Counted from the first letter of the stretch, positions 33,134 through 45,110 are shown. The stretch is 64,000 nt of DNA from Deroplatys truncata (GCA_030765065.1 CM060990.1:416773198-416837197), one strand, 5' to 3'. The notes: a model not told the origin generated them from the letters alone. Program-made: numbers and translations.

Positions 33134-36100
33134 AAAATACATTAGAAATACTCGAGCCCAGAGTCTTTTTAGATGAGTGCAAGGAGCTTATTATTAAAGA
33201 AGCGGAAAACGTTTTGCAGAAAAGCAGGAGTGGATTAAAGATGCATTGTTCCATGGAACTTGAATATTTAATTCACAAACCTGATGAAAAGAAGTGTCTT
33301 CCCACTGGCTTTAATTCTAAGCCTGTACTGATTCTTCCGTCAAGCGATCTCAATCAGATCTTCTCTTCAATTGCGGGGGGTATTTTGGAAAACATTTCTA
33401 AATTTGAGGGGGGAGCATCGTCGAAGTCCTTGTTAAACATACTCAGCCTGGTGATGGGCTTTACACACTACGATCCTTTACACGCAGGTTCATACATTGA
33501 ACTACCACAGAAAATTGCGAAAAAAAGATGCAGTCATAAACATAAAGAATGAAGGCAACTTCTGCTTCGCATGGTGCATGCTTGCCTCTAAATACCCTGT
33601 TAAACGCAACTGCCAGAGAACCACAAAATACCCTGAGAAACTGCTTTTCGAGGCATTCAATTATGAAGGTATCGAATTTCCGACACCCTTTCATCAAATT
33701 GAATGCTTTGAAAAGCAGAACAATGGAGTATCCAATTCAGTGTTTGGTATAGAGAAGGAGAATGAGAACATTATTCCCCTATACCAAACAGCTGAAAAGA
33801 AGCAGCACCATACCAATCTGTTATATGTTGAGCAGGGGGAAAAGTCTCACTACTGTATAATTAAAGACTTGTCCAGGCTTGTAAGCAGTCAAGTCACCAA
33901 ACATAAGCGTAGAGTGTGGACATGTGAGGCATGCCTCAAGCGATGCACCAATGAAAAGGCTCTGGAAACGCACCGATTAAGATGCGGGAAATGCCAATTG
34001 CCTAAAATGCCTCAACAGGATGAATACCTTGAATTTAAAGCATTCTCCAAGAGCGTTCCTGTACCATTTGTTATATACGCAGACATTGAATCTGTTCTGG
34101 CGAAGGTTCACTCTTGTGAGCCCTCAAGCAACTCAAGTTGGACCCGAACCGTTCAGGAGCATGAAGCAATGTCTATTGCCTTGAAGGTGGTATGTAGACG
34201 TGACGAGGCATTGTCAAAATTCTTCCTCTTTAGAGGTCCGAATGCCGTCGATGACTTTATCAAGCAATTAAAATCAATTGCTGATGACGTCATCGATGTG
34301 TATTCCAATCCTAAACCCATGGATTTAACCCCTGAAGAGCAACAGAATTTTAACAATGCCTCTGAGTGTCATATATGCCTTGCTGCTTTCACTGTGAGCG
34401 ATTTGCGCGTGAGGGATCACGATCATGTGACAGGGGAATATCTGGGTGCTGCTCATAATAGATGCAATTTGAATAGAAAGGTCCCTGATTTCATACCGAT
34501 CTTTTACCATTGTCTATCTAATTATGACAGCCACTTCTTGATAAGGCGCCTGGCGTATGATAATAAGCCCATATCGTGCATCGCTCAAAGTGGTGAAAGG
34601 TATATAGCGTTTAGCAAACGGTACAGGAACATCAGGTTCAGGTTTCTGGACAGCTTTAAGTTTCTTGACGACAAGCTGTGCAGCCTGGCTGACATGCTGG
34701 AGGAGAGGGACTTTAAAATAACAAGGGCAGAATATCCTGTTGAGGAGCATTTTAAGCTGGCTAAGAACAAGGGATAATTCCATATGATTATGTTTCAAGC
34801 CTTGCAATACACAAAGAAACTTCTCTACCACCGAAGGAGGCCTTCTACAGCACTCTCACTGACAGCCACATCACCGATGAGGAATACAGGCATGCTGACA
34901 AAGTCTGGGATACCTTTAATAACCGGAATCTCGGAGAATACAGCGATCTATACCTGAAAACAGATATACTGCTCTTGGCGGATATTTTCGAAAAGTTTCG
35001 AGATCTCATCCTGGGAATGTATAAACTTGACCCAGCATGGTTTTATACATTACCAGGACTCGCCTTTGACGCTATGTTGAAGATAACAAAGGCAAAAATT
35101 TCCTTAATATCCGACAAGAGCATGCTGGAATTTTTCGAGTCGGGAATTAGAGGCGGACTGTGCACAGTGGTGAAGGGCTACACCAAAGCTAACCACAGAT
35201 ACATGTCCAACTTTGACCAGCATGCTCCTGTTAAACACCTGTCCTATTGGGACATAAACAACTTATATGGAGCTTCTATGGGGTCTGCCCTCCCGTACAA
35301 GAATCCGAAATGGCTCACCAGAAAAGAAATTGATAGCATAAACTTCGCTGAAATCAAAGACGATTCAGAGACTGGCTATACCCCGACCATATCCATGACG
35401 CCCACAACGAGCTTCCTTTCTGCCCACAGAGCGCGACACCACCGAATGGCCAATACAAGAAACTGCTTGCGACATTAGAACAGAAAAGCAAATATGTCTT
35501 GCACTACAGGGTGATGAGGCAGTGTATCGAACAAGGTCTAACTGTGAGACATATTCACAGAGTGGTATCCTACGACCAGTCTAACTGGTTGAAGACATAT
35601 ATCGACGTGAGCACAGAGAAAAGAATTCAAGAAAAGTCCAAATTCGGGCAAAACCTATGGAAAAAGATAAATAACGCCGTATATAGAAAATTTATATAAA
35701 ATGGGAGAAAATACACTGATTTCAAAATAGTTGGAACCTGGAAACAGGCAAAGAAGCTGATAGCACGCAGCACTTACCTACGCACCATAATTTTTTAAGA
35801 AAATCTTGTAGGAATCGAACTGGGTAGAGAGGAAGTGCATACGAACAAGCCAATGTACATAGGACACGCAATTTTGGACATTTCAAAATTTATCATGTAT
35901 GACTTCTTTTACAATATCATGAAACCAAATTTAAAAGACTTGCTGCTGAATTACATGGATACAGACTCGTTCATTTTTGAAACGAGTCTGATATCTATGA
36001 ATTCATCAGGGAGAACCCCCAATATTTCGACACTTCAAACTTCGAAAAGGATAATGCATATGGTATTAAGCAAGCCAATAGGAAAAAGATTGGGTTGTTC

Positions 36101-36439
36101 AAGGATGAATTGGGCGGTTTGGTTATGGAGGAGTATGTCGGTATAAGAGCAAAGTTATACGCATACAGATACCGAGGGCAGACAATTAAGAAAGCTAAGG
36201 GCATCACCAGGGCAGGTATGGATAAAATCGATTTCGGCCATTATTTTGAATGCTTAAAAGACCATAGCCTAAAAATTTATTCGGTACAAAAAACATTTCG
36301 GAGTAAACACCACAAAATTACAACAATTGAAACAAACAAATTGGCTTTGAAGGGGGGTGACGATAAGAGGAAGTTGATGGAAGGAAGCTATAAGACTGTA
36401 GCGTGGGGCCATTATTCCCTTAGACCTGGTGATTGCTAG
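33091..36439 (+). pseudogene. Protein-primed-type DNA polymerase B of P2, several frameshifts
   Basis: Recognisable parts in order: N-terminal 'IKSAFKGRIFNSRIENTLEI'; a zinc-finger-like 'CEACLKRCTNEKALETHRLRC'-type region; 'FVIYADIESVLAKV' (Exo I); an HNH-like 'CHICLAAF' with 'DHDHVTGEYLGAAHNRCN'; 'HCLSNYDSHFLIRRL'; 'DILLLADIFEKFRD'; 'SYWDINNLYGASM' (motif A); 'SKFGQNLWKKIN' (motif B); 'NYMDTDSFIFE' (motif C, catalytic Asp pair); and a C-terminal 'DDKRKLMEGSYKTVAWGHY'. The longest open part is 33497-34777. Shifts or stops lie near 33540, 34776, 35390, 35697, 35800 and 36000-36100. There is no ATG before the first conserved residues. It converges with the integrase gene, whose stop lies about 175 bases downstream. 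Confidence 0.92.
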
Positions 36440-36614
36440 TGCCTAAACTTTTAAATAATGTATATATTGTGTAAAATAGATATCAAATGTGTGAGAGTTT
36501 TTTTGTGTAACACTTTCCCTCAAAAAAAGAAAGAAAAATATGAATGCTTTTTAAAATAAAAATACTCATGTTGTTACAATCATAAAACTTTAGTCTTTAT
36601 TAATTCTTCACACA

Positions 36615-38288
36615 TTACACCAAGTCCTTTATATCAATCCATTGAGTATCTGGAAAACCATACCACTTTACAAGAACTTTGTTTCCACGTTTAGGTATAA
36701 CCTTTTCCACTAGATATGTATTAGGATAGTTAGTCTTTTTTAGTTCATGCCCATAAAAGCCACCTTTTATGATTTCACCATTCCTATCCTTTAGTATGTA
36801 TGTTGTAGGCTTGGTACGGTTCACACGAAATACTTTGAAGATTTCAACGCTCCAGTTAGATTCATAACCCTTTTCAAAATGTCCTTTATGTTTAGATATC
36901 CTGACATAATCACCAACACTAAACTTCCTTGAAGCCTTCTTCTCTCTTCGTTCTTGATTATAATTATACACAGTCAGAAGAAGATCGATTTTTTCACTTC
37001 ATTAGGTTTCATGCGGATAGTTGAATGAAAAGTATCATTGTACTTTATAAGGATTCTAGGTAAAAGATCTAGCCACTTGTATGAGCCTTGGACTAAAAAC
37101 TCTCGGTACATCATATTCTTCAAGGTTCGAATTAAACGTTCAACAGCCGCAGCCTTCACATTGGTATAGGTGCTGTAGTGGTTAATATTATACTTAAACA
37201 TTAGCCGTTTAAAGAACTTGTTATAAAATTCTTTCCCGTTGTCACTTTGAATATTCCGGGGAGGGACATCCATTTCTTGTAATATATCCTCCATAGCCTT
37301 TGCAACATTAACTCCGCTCTTATTCTTTAATGGTTTTGCATATGCCATTTTAGAGTAAAAGTTGATGGCGATCAGAATGTATTTGAAATTTTTGTTCACT
37401 CTTGCATATGGTATCATTTCAATCAAATCAATTTGTAATAAATCATTCATATCTTTGCTGATAATTTTGCGTCGTAAATAGTTCCTCCTCGCCGACCCGT
37501 GAAGCTCTCTGGCGATATTCTGTTTGGCTGTCATGCTATAATTTTAGATGCTTTCAACTCCCGGATAATTTCCTCAATCTCTTGAGCGTGACTATTATTA
37601 CCAGCGTACCTCGAAGCAATAAGTAACCTCAGTCTATTCACTAATGTGTTAGGGTTTCTCCAGAAAACGTAGTCAACCTCCTTATCAGACTTATGCTCCT
37701 TCCATGACAGTCCTACACCTGAATGTGTATTGAGCAAGGGGCGTATTATATTCTAGTATTTATACGATTTACCAGATTTCAAACGACCGTGTCTGGTGTA
37801 ACCAGTTCTATGAAGAAAAGTACTTTTCATAATCTTAGCGTACGTCTCCAAGTCTTCACTGGTGTATGCAGAAATCTGAGGCGTTCGCTTAAAGATGAGC
37901 TCCGTCAACCCGGTGGTAGACTCATACGTTTCATCACCTATCAATATTTGATTATTTATAAAATGAATATCTTTATTTCCAAGCATATAAATTCCATCCT
38001 CATATCTCACACCGTACATTGTATCAATTAGATCCTTGTCTTTTAAGCGAACGTGTTGAAGGAAAGTAGAAATACTTGTAGAATCATCATCTTCATTCTT
38101 GACTGTCTCCACAGTCAACCCTCGTTGAGTGTCCAAAATATCCTTGAGGGGAGCGGTTACAGGCTTCAAAGCTTCGGACATGACATGTAAGTCTCAAACC
38201 TGAGACCTTTTAGAGCTCTCAGTTTTTCTTTTACAGCCCTGGTATGCTCGGCTACAGGCTCTTTAAGTCTTATGCTTTCACTATCCAT
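36615..38288 (-). pseudogene. DUF8207-like/integrase/chromodomain fusion protein of P2, frameshifted
   Basis: This has the same architecture as in P1. From ATG 38288: helical leader ('MDSESIRLKEPVAEHTRAV'), DUF8207-like domain ('YGVRYEDGIYMLGNKD', 'YTSEDLETYAKIM'), integrase core with Asp in 'LLQIDLIEMIPYA', Asp in 'NIQSDNGKEFYN' and Glu in 'AAAVERLIRTLKN', an SH3-like part ('FSVGDYVRISKHKG') and a chromodomain-like end ('VLVKWYGFPDTQWI'). Breaks: a small shift near 38185, a stop near 37753, a one-base loss near 37545 that separates the leader domains from the core, and a shift near 36972 between core and C-terminal part. It starts one base after the fibre stop codon. Confidence 0.88.
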
Positions 38289-38289
38289 C

Positions 38290-39395
38290 TTACAAATAAC
38301 GTGAAAATAGACGAGTTCTTATCGTATCGATAGCCTTAGCTAACATCTCTATCGAAGTTCTCAGTTGCTCGGTTTCTTTCTTATGTTCCTGCGTATGTGT
38401 CTTGAACGCTTCAGCAAAGATTACCGTATTAGCGTACTGGCTTCTGGTTGATTCTTCTAGACTCGTCATTTGCTGCACATTAGTTTTGTAAGCGTCCATC
38501 ATCATATTTACATTTTCCTCCACTTTCTTAAGTTTATCATTGCAGCAATCAGTTTTGAGAGTATTCAAAACCTCTGTCTTTAACTGCCCGACTGTAGCCT
38601 CTAAATCTGAAACTCGCTTCATCGCTAACTTTTCTAAATTACTAATTTTCTGATTGCAAAGATTCTGAAGATTTGTTTTTTCTCTATCAAGCTCTGCGGT
38701 AACTTGTTTAATAGAGTCCATTACAGAATCCACTCTGTCTTTTGTAGAGGTATTTAGAGTATCCAATTTCCTCGTAGTTTTATTCAGATTTGCTGTGATG
38801 TCTAGCAGCTTCTTACCTATTTGCATCTCGATTTCCTTTGGTAAGTACCTGCTTAACTGCTGTCTCGTCTCGTTCGATTTCCTAATGATCATATCTCTAG
38901 CATATCTTTTATTTACAGCATCTGTATCCCCGAGAGGATCTGCTATATCAGTGATTCTCGTATTGTCGAATATAGTGTTACCATTACCATCTCTCGACTG
39001 CGTGCGTGAATTGACATATCCAGTGATGAACTTTTTATTCACAACATCGTTATCGTGAACAGGATCTACAATACCTTCAATCTAACTTTATCAATCACAA
39101 TGTTATTTTCCTTATCTCTCTTGAGGATATATCTTGAAATCAATTCATCGATCAGGGTCTTAGCCATAACCTCAACATTGTTAGCAGCTTGCTGAGAGAA
39201 ATCTTGCATCCTAATTTCGAGAGCATCCACATAATTCTTATTGGAGGCATCATGATTATCTTCAGGATCGTGAACGTTGCACAATCTCTTATTCTTGAAT
39301 TGATAGTTTCCATTGACATCTCTATTTATGATAAAACGATCAAACACTCTTCTAACTGGACCAGTTCTCTGAGAACCGAACCTATCGATGCTCAT
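38290..39395 (-). pseudogene. Phage-fibre-like coiled-coil protein of P2 (no head domain), one frameshift
   Basis: ATG 39395 lies six bases after the ATPase stop. The N-terminus 'MSIDRFGSQRTGP' precedes three fibre-type modules: 'NKRLCNVHDPEDNHDASNKN', a second near 39075 in a shifted frame ('VDPVHDNDVVNKKF'), and 'TRITDIADPLGDTDAVNKRY'. A coiled coil of about 200 residues ending at 38290 follows. The 'DP.xDxDAVNKxY' motif is a trimerisation/tail-fibre signature in phages, which suggests a spike or fibre. Unlike P1, the chain stops at the coiled coil and lacks the beta-rich C-terminal domain; the next gene starts almost at once, so the loss is not a simple late stop. One shift lies near 39070. 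Confidence 0.6.
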
Positions 39396-39401
39396 GGTTA
39401 A

Positions 39402-40117
39402 CTACGAATGATCATTTTCTATTTTGTCGAGCTTAATATATACATCAAAACCATTCCTATATCGCCCCTCATTCATGTGAAATTCAGGACCTATCACAAC
39501 AAAGGGTCTTCCTTCTGATACACTCTCCCAAACGTTCTTAATAGATCTTTAAATTCATTGTAGGTCATGTCGGTATTTACATAATCTTCGTAAATGTGCT
39601 TTAAGTTTAAATTGTCTTGTCTGAAGAGTATTATTATGTTTGTATTATCGCGAATTAAATGTTTTGGAACTTTAGCATAGGACTGCGCTAGATATACAGA
39701 ATCGACATTTCGATGTCTACCCATACTGTAAAAGGATGCTATCTTTTCCTGCTTTTCAGTGATGACGTCATCAAATATAAAGATTGAATATTCTTCGACT
39801 TCAGGAGGATGCAAAACATCATTCCCGTTGTCGAAGGTGTTCACTTCTATACCTTCGATGTTTCCAAGCACTTTAATTAGATATTGGTACTTTGGTTGAT
39901 AGAGAGACTTTGAATAAATATACCAATTTTCAAAACGTAGTCCATTTTCATGGAGTAGCATATTGAGTAATACGTTTGTTTTCCCTGCACTGGAGCTCCC
40001 TAAAATAAGAGCTCTGACATTAGATGGAAATAACTTGCCATGACGATCACTTCTAAAGTCACTTTCAAAGTCTAATACCTGAATAGGTAGAGAGCAGTGC
40101 TGCTTAACAAGCTCCAT
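39402..40117 (-). pseudogene. FtsK/HerA-type packaging ATPase of P2, one frameshift
   Basis: The start is ATG 40117 ('MELVKQHCSLPIQVLDFES'). Walker A is 'LGSSSAGKTNVL', Walker B 'IFIFDDVI', followed by 'VYLAQSYAKVPKHLIRDN' and 'IILFRQDNLNLKHI'. The frame is intact for about 190 codons until a single lost base near 39538 throws it into a stop at 39494; the remaining 'GRYRNGFDVYI' end lies in the other frame to 39402. P1 has the same total length but its lesion is elsewhere, so the two decayed independently. Confidence 0.9.
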
Positions 40118-40234
40118 GTTAACAACTAACTTATAAAATGTATGTGCGATGTTTATATATTACCGGATGTAAAGTAGTTAATGATTCAATGCAATGATAT
40201 AAAAGGGCTAATGCAATTACTCGTTTAGTCTATC
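40118..40234. promoter_or_regulatory. Two-way promoter between ATPase and PLA2 genes (P2)
   Basis: 117 bases. The plus-facing TATAAAAG at 40198-40205 is 30 bases before the PLA2 ATG (40235), and the minus-facing TATATAAA around 40160-40153 is 36-43 bases from the ATPase ATG. This implies very short 5' leaders on both genes. Confidence 0.65.
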
Positions 40235-40963
40235 ATGAGAGCTAAGAGAGGGAGGTCGTTGCAGTATAAGCGCGGCTCTGGAATTATTAATTCCATAATT
40301 AATTCGCTCCCCTTTGAAGCTCACTTACCTGGATATAGATATTGCGGTCCTGGGACTAAATTGGAGAAACGTCTAAAAAGAGGAGACCCCGGAATTAACC
40401 AATTAGACACAGCTTGCAAACAGCACGACCTCGCGTATGCTGAGAATAAGGACACTGCTTCAAGACAAATAACGGATAAGATTCTTGCAGAGAAGGCTTG
40501 GAAACGTGTGCAGTCATCAGATTCAACTTTTGGTGAAAGGTTAGCTGCAAGGCTAGTAACTGCAATCATGAAGGGAAAGGTGCAGTGGGAGCCGGAAAGA
40601 GGAAGAAGAAGAGAGGAAGGTTTTTACCGTTGATACCCATCATTGCTGCTTTAGGCGCTGCAGCAGGTGGCGCTGCTCCGATAGCCTCTGTAGTCAATAA
40701 AAAAGAGGCTGCTGATAGGCACTTAGCAGAAGTTGCGAGGCATAACAAGGTGATGGAGACCCGAGGAAAGGGACCCCGGAAGAGAAGGTGTTAGAAGAGG
40801 AATAAAGGAGGATTCTTACCTGCAATGCCGCTGATGACGTCTTTAGCCGCTGCATCTAAAATAGCAAGGTCTTTGAAAAAAAGAGGATCTAAAGGCGATG
40901 GTTTAAAGAAGAAGGCAAAAAACGAAGGAAGAGGATTGTACATATACCGGAGGAAGCCCTAAG
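40235..40963 (+). pseudogene. PLA2-domain minor virion protein of P2, with duplicated hydrophobic module
   Basis: ATG 40235 opens a basic leader, then 'LPGYRYCGPGTKLEKRLKRG' (calcium loop) and 'CKQHDLAYAE' (His-Asp pair), the phospholipase A2 signature used in parvoviral entry. A shift near 40580 leads into 'GRFLPLIPIIAALGAAAGG' and a basic stretch, a TAG at 40792, and then in the same frame a second hydrophobic/basic module ('GGFLPAMPLMTSLAAASKIA', then Lys/Arg-rich) ending at 40963 over the protease start. P1 has only one hydrophobic module, so P2 seems to have gained a second. The tail recalls adenovirus-type membrane-active/core proteins. Confidence 0.7.
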
Positions 40964-41291
40964 TAACGTAGCCCTTGAATATTATGCTAAACGTTTAAAA
41001 ATTCCTTATTTTAGAGGTGTTTATATGATTGACAAACATCCCTTAAAACCACACTGCAAAGAGAGACTTATTACCAATCTCGATACATCAGATAATGAAG
41101 GAACACACTGGGTTGCTATAAGGAAAGAAGGTGATGTCGCATACTACTTTGATAGTTTCGGTAATTTGAAGCCGCCTCCTGAGATTGAGAAATATCTACA
41201 AGGCGTTAAAATCTACTATAATACACAGAGATACCAGAATTTCGTTTCAGTCATCTGCGGGCACTTGCGCTTGCAATTTCTTTTATCCTAG
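40938..41291 (+). pseudogene. Adenain-like cysteine protease of P2, start codon lost
   Basis: The open frame carries 'LKIPYFRGVYMIDKHP', 'NEGTHWVAIRKEGD' (catalytic His), 'AYYFDSFGNLKPPPEIEKYL' (acidic residue) and 'VSVICGHLRLQFLLS' (catalytic Cys), so the full triad is present. At the place where P1 starts with ATG-CTT, P2 has GTA-CAT; the first in-frame ATG is 41025, which would trim the conserved N-terminal 25 residues or so. It lies between the PLA2 and minor capsid genes and would mature the virion proteins. Confidence 0.8.
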
Positions 41292-41310
41292 AAGCTGCTT
41301 CATCGTCAAG

Positions 41311-42021
41311 ATGAGTTATACAGTTACAGTGAGTGGGTCAGACACTGTTATTTCAACGTATCTAAACCCTCCTCTACAGCTAGATCCTCCTGGTCATTAT
41401 GATATTGCTCTATTGAATTTTGAAACATTCTATTCAATACCAAATGTCGATGAAGGTAATAATAGATTTCATTATATTCATAATGGTAAACCTGAAACCA
41501 TTGTCATCCCTCATGGATCCTACGAGATTGCCGATATCAATACATTTCTAAAGGATAAACTAGGATTGAATGATGAAGTCTTCTTCATAAGACCTAACAA
41601 TAATACAATGAAGGCTGAAATTAAATGTCCTTATACAATAGACTTTTCTAAGGATATATCTATTGGTTCCCTTCTAGGATTCACAGACACTAAAATAATT
41701 CCTACTGGAGAAGCGCTCGAATCTGACGATCTTGTGAATATATTTAAAGTGAGTATCATACGTGTGGAGTGTAGTATTGCAACAGGCTCTTTCATTGACG
41801 GTAAAAGCGGACATTCGCTCTACGAGTTTTTCCCTTCTGTTCCACCAGGCTATCATATCTCTCAAGAACCTTCGAACCCTATATATTTACCGGTCATAGA
41901 TACAAACTATATAGACCAGATCACTATTCGAGTGGTAGATCAACACGGAAAGGCGATCAACTTCAGGAACGAAGTTATCACTACAAGACTCCACATAAGA
42001 CGTAATGGCAATACATTTTAA
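41311..42021 (+). CDS. Minor capsid (penton-like) protein, intact
   Basis: An uninterrupted 236-codon frame from ATG 41311 ('MSYTVTVSGSDTVISTYLNP') to TAA. Features shared with P1: 'YDIALLNFETFYSIPN', 'FFIRPNNNTMKAEIKCPYT', 'SIGSLLGFTD', and a terminal 'LHIRRNGN'. Size, beta-rich look and place between protease and major capsid genes match the single-jelly-roll vertex protein of Polintons. I chose 41311 because P1 has the same start and because an open extension upstream covers the out-of-frame protease end. The 3' end overlaps the small basic ORF by 17 bases. Confidence 0.85.
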   Translation: MSYTVTVSGSDTVISTYLNPPLQLDPPGHYDIALLNFETFYSIPNVDEGNNRFHYIHNGKPETIVIPHGSYEIADINTFLKDKLGLNDEVFFIRPNNNTMKAEIKCPYTIDFSKDISIGSLLGFTDTKIIPTGEALESDDLVNIFKVSIIRVECSIATGSFIDGKSGHSLYEFFPSVPPGYHISQEPSNPIYLPVIDTNYIDQITIRVVDQHGKAINFRNEVITTRLHIRRNGNTF

Positions 42022-42148
42022 AAGACATCGCAAATACTATAATAGACGACGTACACCGCGTTCGAAGCACACTACCTCTCCAGCTTCCGAGTAGTTAACA
42101 CGTGCTAACCGCAAGTTCCTCGAAGGGTTAGGTTACAGGACGCTATAA
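42005..42148 (+). pseudogene. Small basic conserved ORF of P2, one stop
   Basis: This starts at ATG 42005 inside the minor capsid 3' end, is rich in Arg/Lys/His ('FKRHRKYYNRRRTPRSK'), is interrupted by TAG at 42092 and then reads 'NRKFLEGLGYRTL' to a TAA that overlaps the capsid start as TAATG. The 49-residue P1 version is intact. Function unknown. Confidence 0.55.
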
Positions 42149-43359
42149 TGGACATCTTAAACGTGACAGAAGTTCCAGCCTTTGACGACAAGATTACCAA
42201 GGAGGAGGAGCATATTTTTCTTCCGTACAACACCTCCGCTCTGGATGTGAAGGATGAAATTAAAATACCATGCCAAGCTGAAGATTTGTATACGCTACCT
42301 AACAAGAGTTATCTCTACATCGAAGGTGCTCTCACCAGGGTAGATGGATCCCCTACTACTACATCGAAGCTCACTAATGCTATAACCTTCATGTTTGATG
42401 AGATGCGTCTAGATATGAATGCTACAACTATAGACAGAACAAGGAATCCAGGAATTACTACAACTATACGAAATTATGTGACTCTCAACCCTATGGAGTC
42501 GAATCGGCTGCTGAATGATGGATGGGCCTATCCTGGTGAAGAAGTTGATATAGTACACGCGACGAATGGAGCTTTCAATGCTGTAGTCCCTCTCTCGATG
42601 CTCCTAGGATTTGCTGATGACCATAAGGAGCTTATACTCAACAGAAAGTTTGAATTGAATCTCATAAGATCAAAAGATTCTAGAAACTGTGTCCTGAGTT
42701 CGAATGGAGAGGAAGCTAATGTAAAGTTAACTAGAATCGAATGGAGGATGCCTGTAATTCGACTTTCCGATGCTGAAAGAGTTCACATTCTAAAAATTGT
42801 CAAGTCTGATAAACCTCTACACCTTGCCTTTCGATCTATGGATCTTCATACCCAGCCTGCTGTACCCCAGACAAGATCTTTCACGTGGAATGTAGCAACA
42901 ACATCTAAGCTCGAGAAACCTCGCTTCATCATAGTGTGTGCTCAGACTGCAAGATTGGGTGATTATAGCAACAACAGTTCCGAGTTTGATCACTGCAACA
43001 TTACTAATTTGAGACTATTCCTCAACAGTGAATGCTACCCCTACCATGATTTGAACTTGGACTTTAAAGATTCAAAGTTTGCTTCACTATATGAAATGTA
43101 GTGTAAATTTCAAAGTTCCTATTATGAAAGAGATAATTATCCCCTCTTGAAGAGAAAGGATTTTCTTCACAGTGCACCATTATTCGTAATAGACTGTTCT
43201 CACCAACCCGATGAGGTTATAAATGGAGCTGTGAACATCAGAATCGAGATTCAAGCATCTGCAAATATACCAGCCCAGACGTCACTGTACTGCCTGGTTC
43301 TACACGACAAAGTATTTACCTACAAACCTCTTTCTCACGTGATGCAAGCACTTATATAA
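42148..43359 (+). pseudogene. Major capsid protein, double-jelly-roll type, single stop
   Basis: ATG 42148 opens 'MDILNVTEVPAFDDKITKEE'. The frame continues through 'EIKIPCQAEDLYTLPNKSYL', 'RNPGITTTIRNYVTLNPMES' and 'VPLSMLLGFADDHKEL', and is broken only by TAG at 43099-43101, where P1 has a Tyr codon. The same frame then runs to 43359 ('IRIEIQASANIPAQTSLY'). About 403 codons, the length of the insect Polinton double-jelly-roll family as I know it. The sharing of 'CHQPxEV' and 'KVFTYKPLxHVMQ' ends with P1 supports the call. One substitution separates it from an open frame. Confidence 0.88.
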
Positions 43360-43439
43360 TTATGCATATGTTTGGGTGAATGGTTTTTGTAAAGGAATGT
43401 ACAAGGATAAGTTTATAAATAATAAATTGAATTCATATA

Positions 43440-45037
43440 CTAAAACACTCTTTTATTGACTTTAGCATACAATTCAAGCATTTTCCTTCTTCCCCTTCTA
43501 CTCCCTGAAAGATTAATTGCTCCTGACTTGCAGAAATCATTTAAAATATTCAAATGTCTCTCAATATAGGGCAATAGCCGTTTTAGGTTCCTTACACCCT
43601 CAATGTCTAAAGATATTACATTATTATTTAAACATGTATTTATGAAATGATTTGAACGGTCAAAAAATACAATAATATTGTATGCATAAATTACATTGTC
43701 ACAATATTCATCACACGCCAACTTTTTTTCTTGGTGTAGGTAATCTTCAATCATTGAAATGTTTTTGGATATTATATCCCAGTCTGATTTGGTAATATAA
43801 ACAATTGATTTATCACTTTCACAATTTATGTAGAGGGAGGGAATGTCATAGTACAGTCCAATGTTCACGGAATGGGAGGGGGAGATGCTGACGTCATCAA
43901 ACGCCTGTGATCGATTCTCCATGCTCCTCTGGCGAATGCAGGGTATCTTCAATGAATAAGAAGACCCTAGGACCATCGTTGAGGATCCTCCTCTTACAAC
44001 TCCTCTTCTGCTTTCTCTTCCCAGTCTCGTTCTAGCTCTTCCTTCGATCCCTCCACACACCCCTGCAACATATATTCAAAAAAATGTTAGAAACAGGTTT
44101 AGTTAATGATTTCATGTCCTCTGAAAGAGACAAATACATATATTAGAAAAATCCTCTTCCCTTGCCACACAAAAAGTACTATCAAAGTGTGCCATACTCA
44201 CTTCACAGGCTTGCACGATTCTGCGTGTATCTGAGGCGAGCAATCTGGAATCGTCTGATTTATCCCCTCCTGTACCCTCGTTGCTTTATCATCAGGGGTA
44301 GTAGTAATGTTGGGTAGTGGAGTAGTATCCTCATCCATAGGCTGCGTATTGCGCTTTGCGATTGGAAATTCCTCTATATTGACAATGCATCTCTCAGGAT
44401 CCAGCTCCTCTATTGGCACGGGTACCTTAGGCTCAGTCATTCGCAGGCTGTAATTTAATTTTAGGTTAGACATAGAGTAGCATTAGAAGCAGTAAATGAA
44501 TATGTAATTTAACATTTCTTCTACTTACTCGAGTTTTCTCCTCCTGCGCTGGTAGACCTCGCAGTTGTCGTTACATAGGAAGAAGGATGTCATGCGTTCA
44601 TGCTGGGCTGGGTTAGTACAAAGTACAGAATGCATGTATCCAGTGCACGACTCTGTATCACGTTCAGTTAGATGTTTCGAGACGAAGACATTGTCATCTT
44701 CCTCGACATCGCTAAGATCCTCCGCATCATCACCCATGCGATTTTCACTGAAAGAATAAAATAATTTCAAGTTAGTTTTCATTTAACATGCGTACAATAT
44801 ATTACCGAGTTATAGAAATATATATATTACTTACATGTTCGCTCCTCGATAAACTGGACAGCTCTCTGTACACACTTCCAGTGTAGTCATCTGATCATGA
44901 TGTGATGGTTGAGTACACAACACTGAATGCATTAAACCATTGCATGTTTCGGTATGGAAGTATACGTAGTGAAAATAATCTTCTCCGCACTCGCTCCAGC
45001 AATCATTCATCTCAGATGCACGATTATCACCAGCCAT
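43440..45037 (-). CDS. Multi-exon Cys-repeat protein gene of P2 (function unknown)
   Basis: Exons by GT-AG borders, phase 2 throughout: 45037-44835, 44747-44529, 44447-44202, then about 44062-43440. Exon 1 encodes 'ETCNGLMHSVLC', 'CTQPSHHDQMT' and 'VCTESCPVY'; exon 2 encodes a second copy, 'ESCTGYMHSVLC', 'CTNPAQHERMT' and 'LCNDNCEVYQ'. Both fit C-x8-C-x14-C-x3-C. Exon 3 is acidic and Pro-rich. The last exon holds the helical domain shared with P1 ('DEYCDNVIYAYNII'). The first three exons are open; entering the last exon needs a one-base change in a G run near 44061, or an extra small intron, so the joint is uncertain. It converges on the capsid gene. Confidence 0.65.
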
Positions 45038-45110
45038 TTCGATTATCACTGATCGATCAATAAATGATCGCTCTGGCTGTCGACGTTCCTTATATACTGT
45101 AGACGGTGAC
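45038..45110 (-). promoter_or_regulatory. Putative TATA promoter of the P2 Cys-repeat gene
   Basis: On the minus strand TATATAAGG (45097-45089) lies about 52 bases before ATG 45037, and TCAGTG (45052-45047) could be the initiator. P1 has the same TATATAAGG before its copy. Confidence 0.5.
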
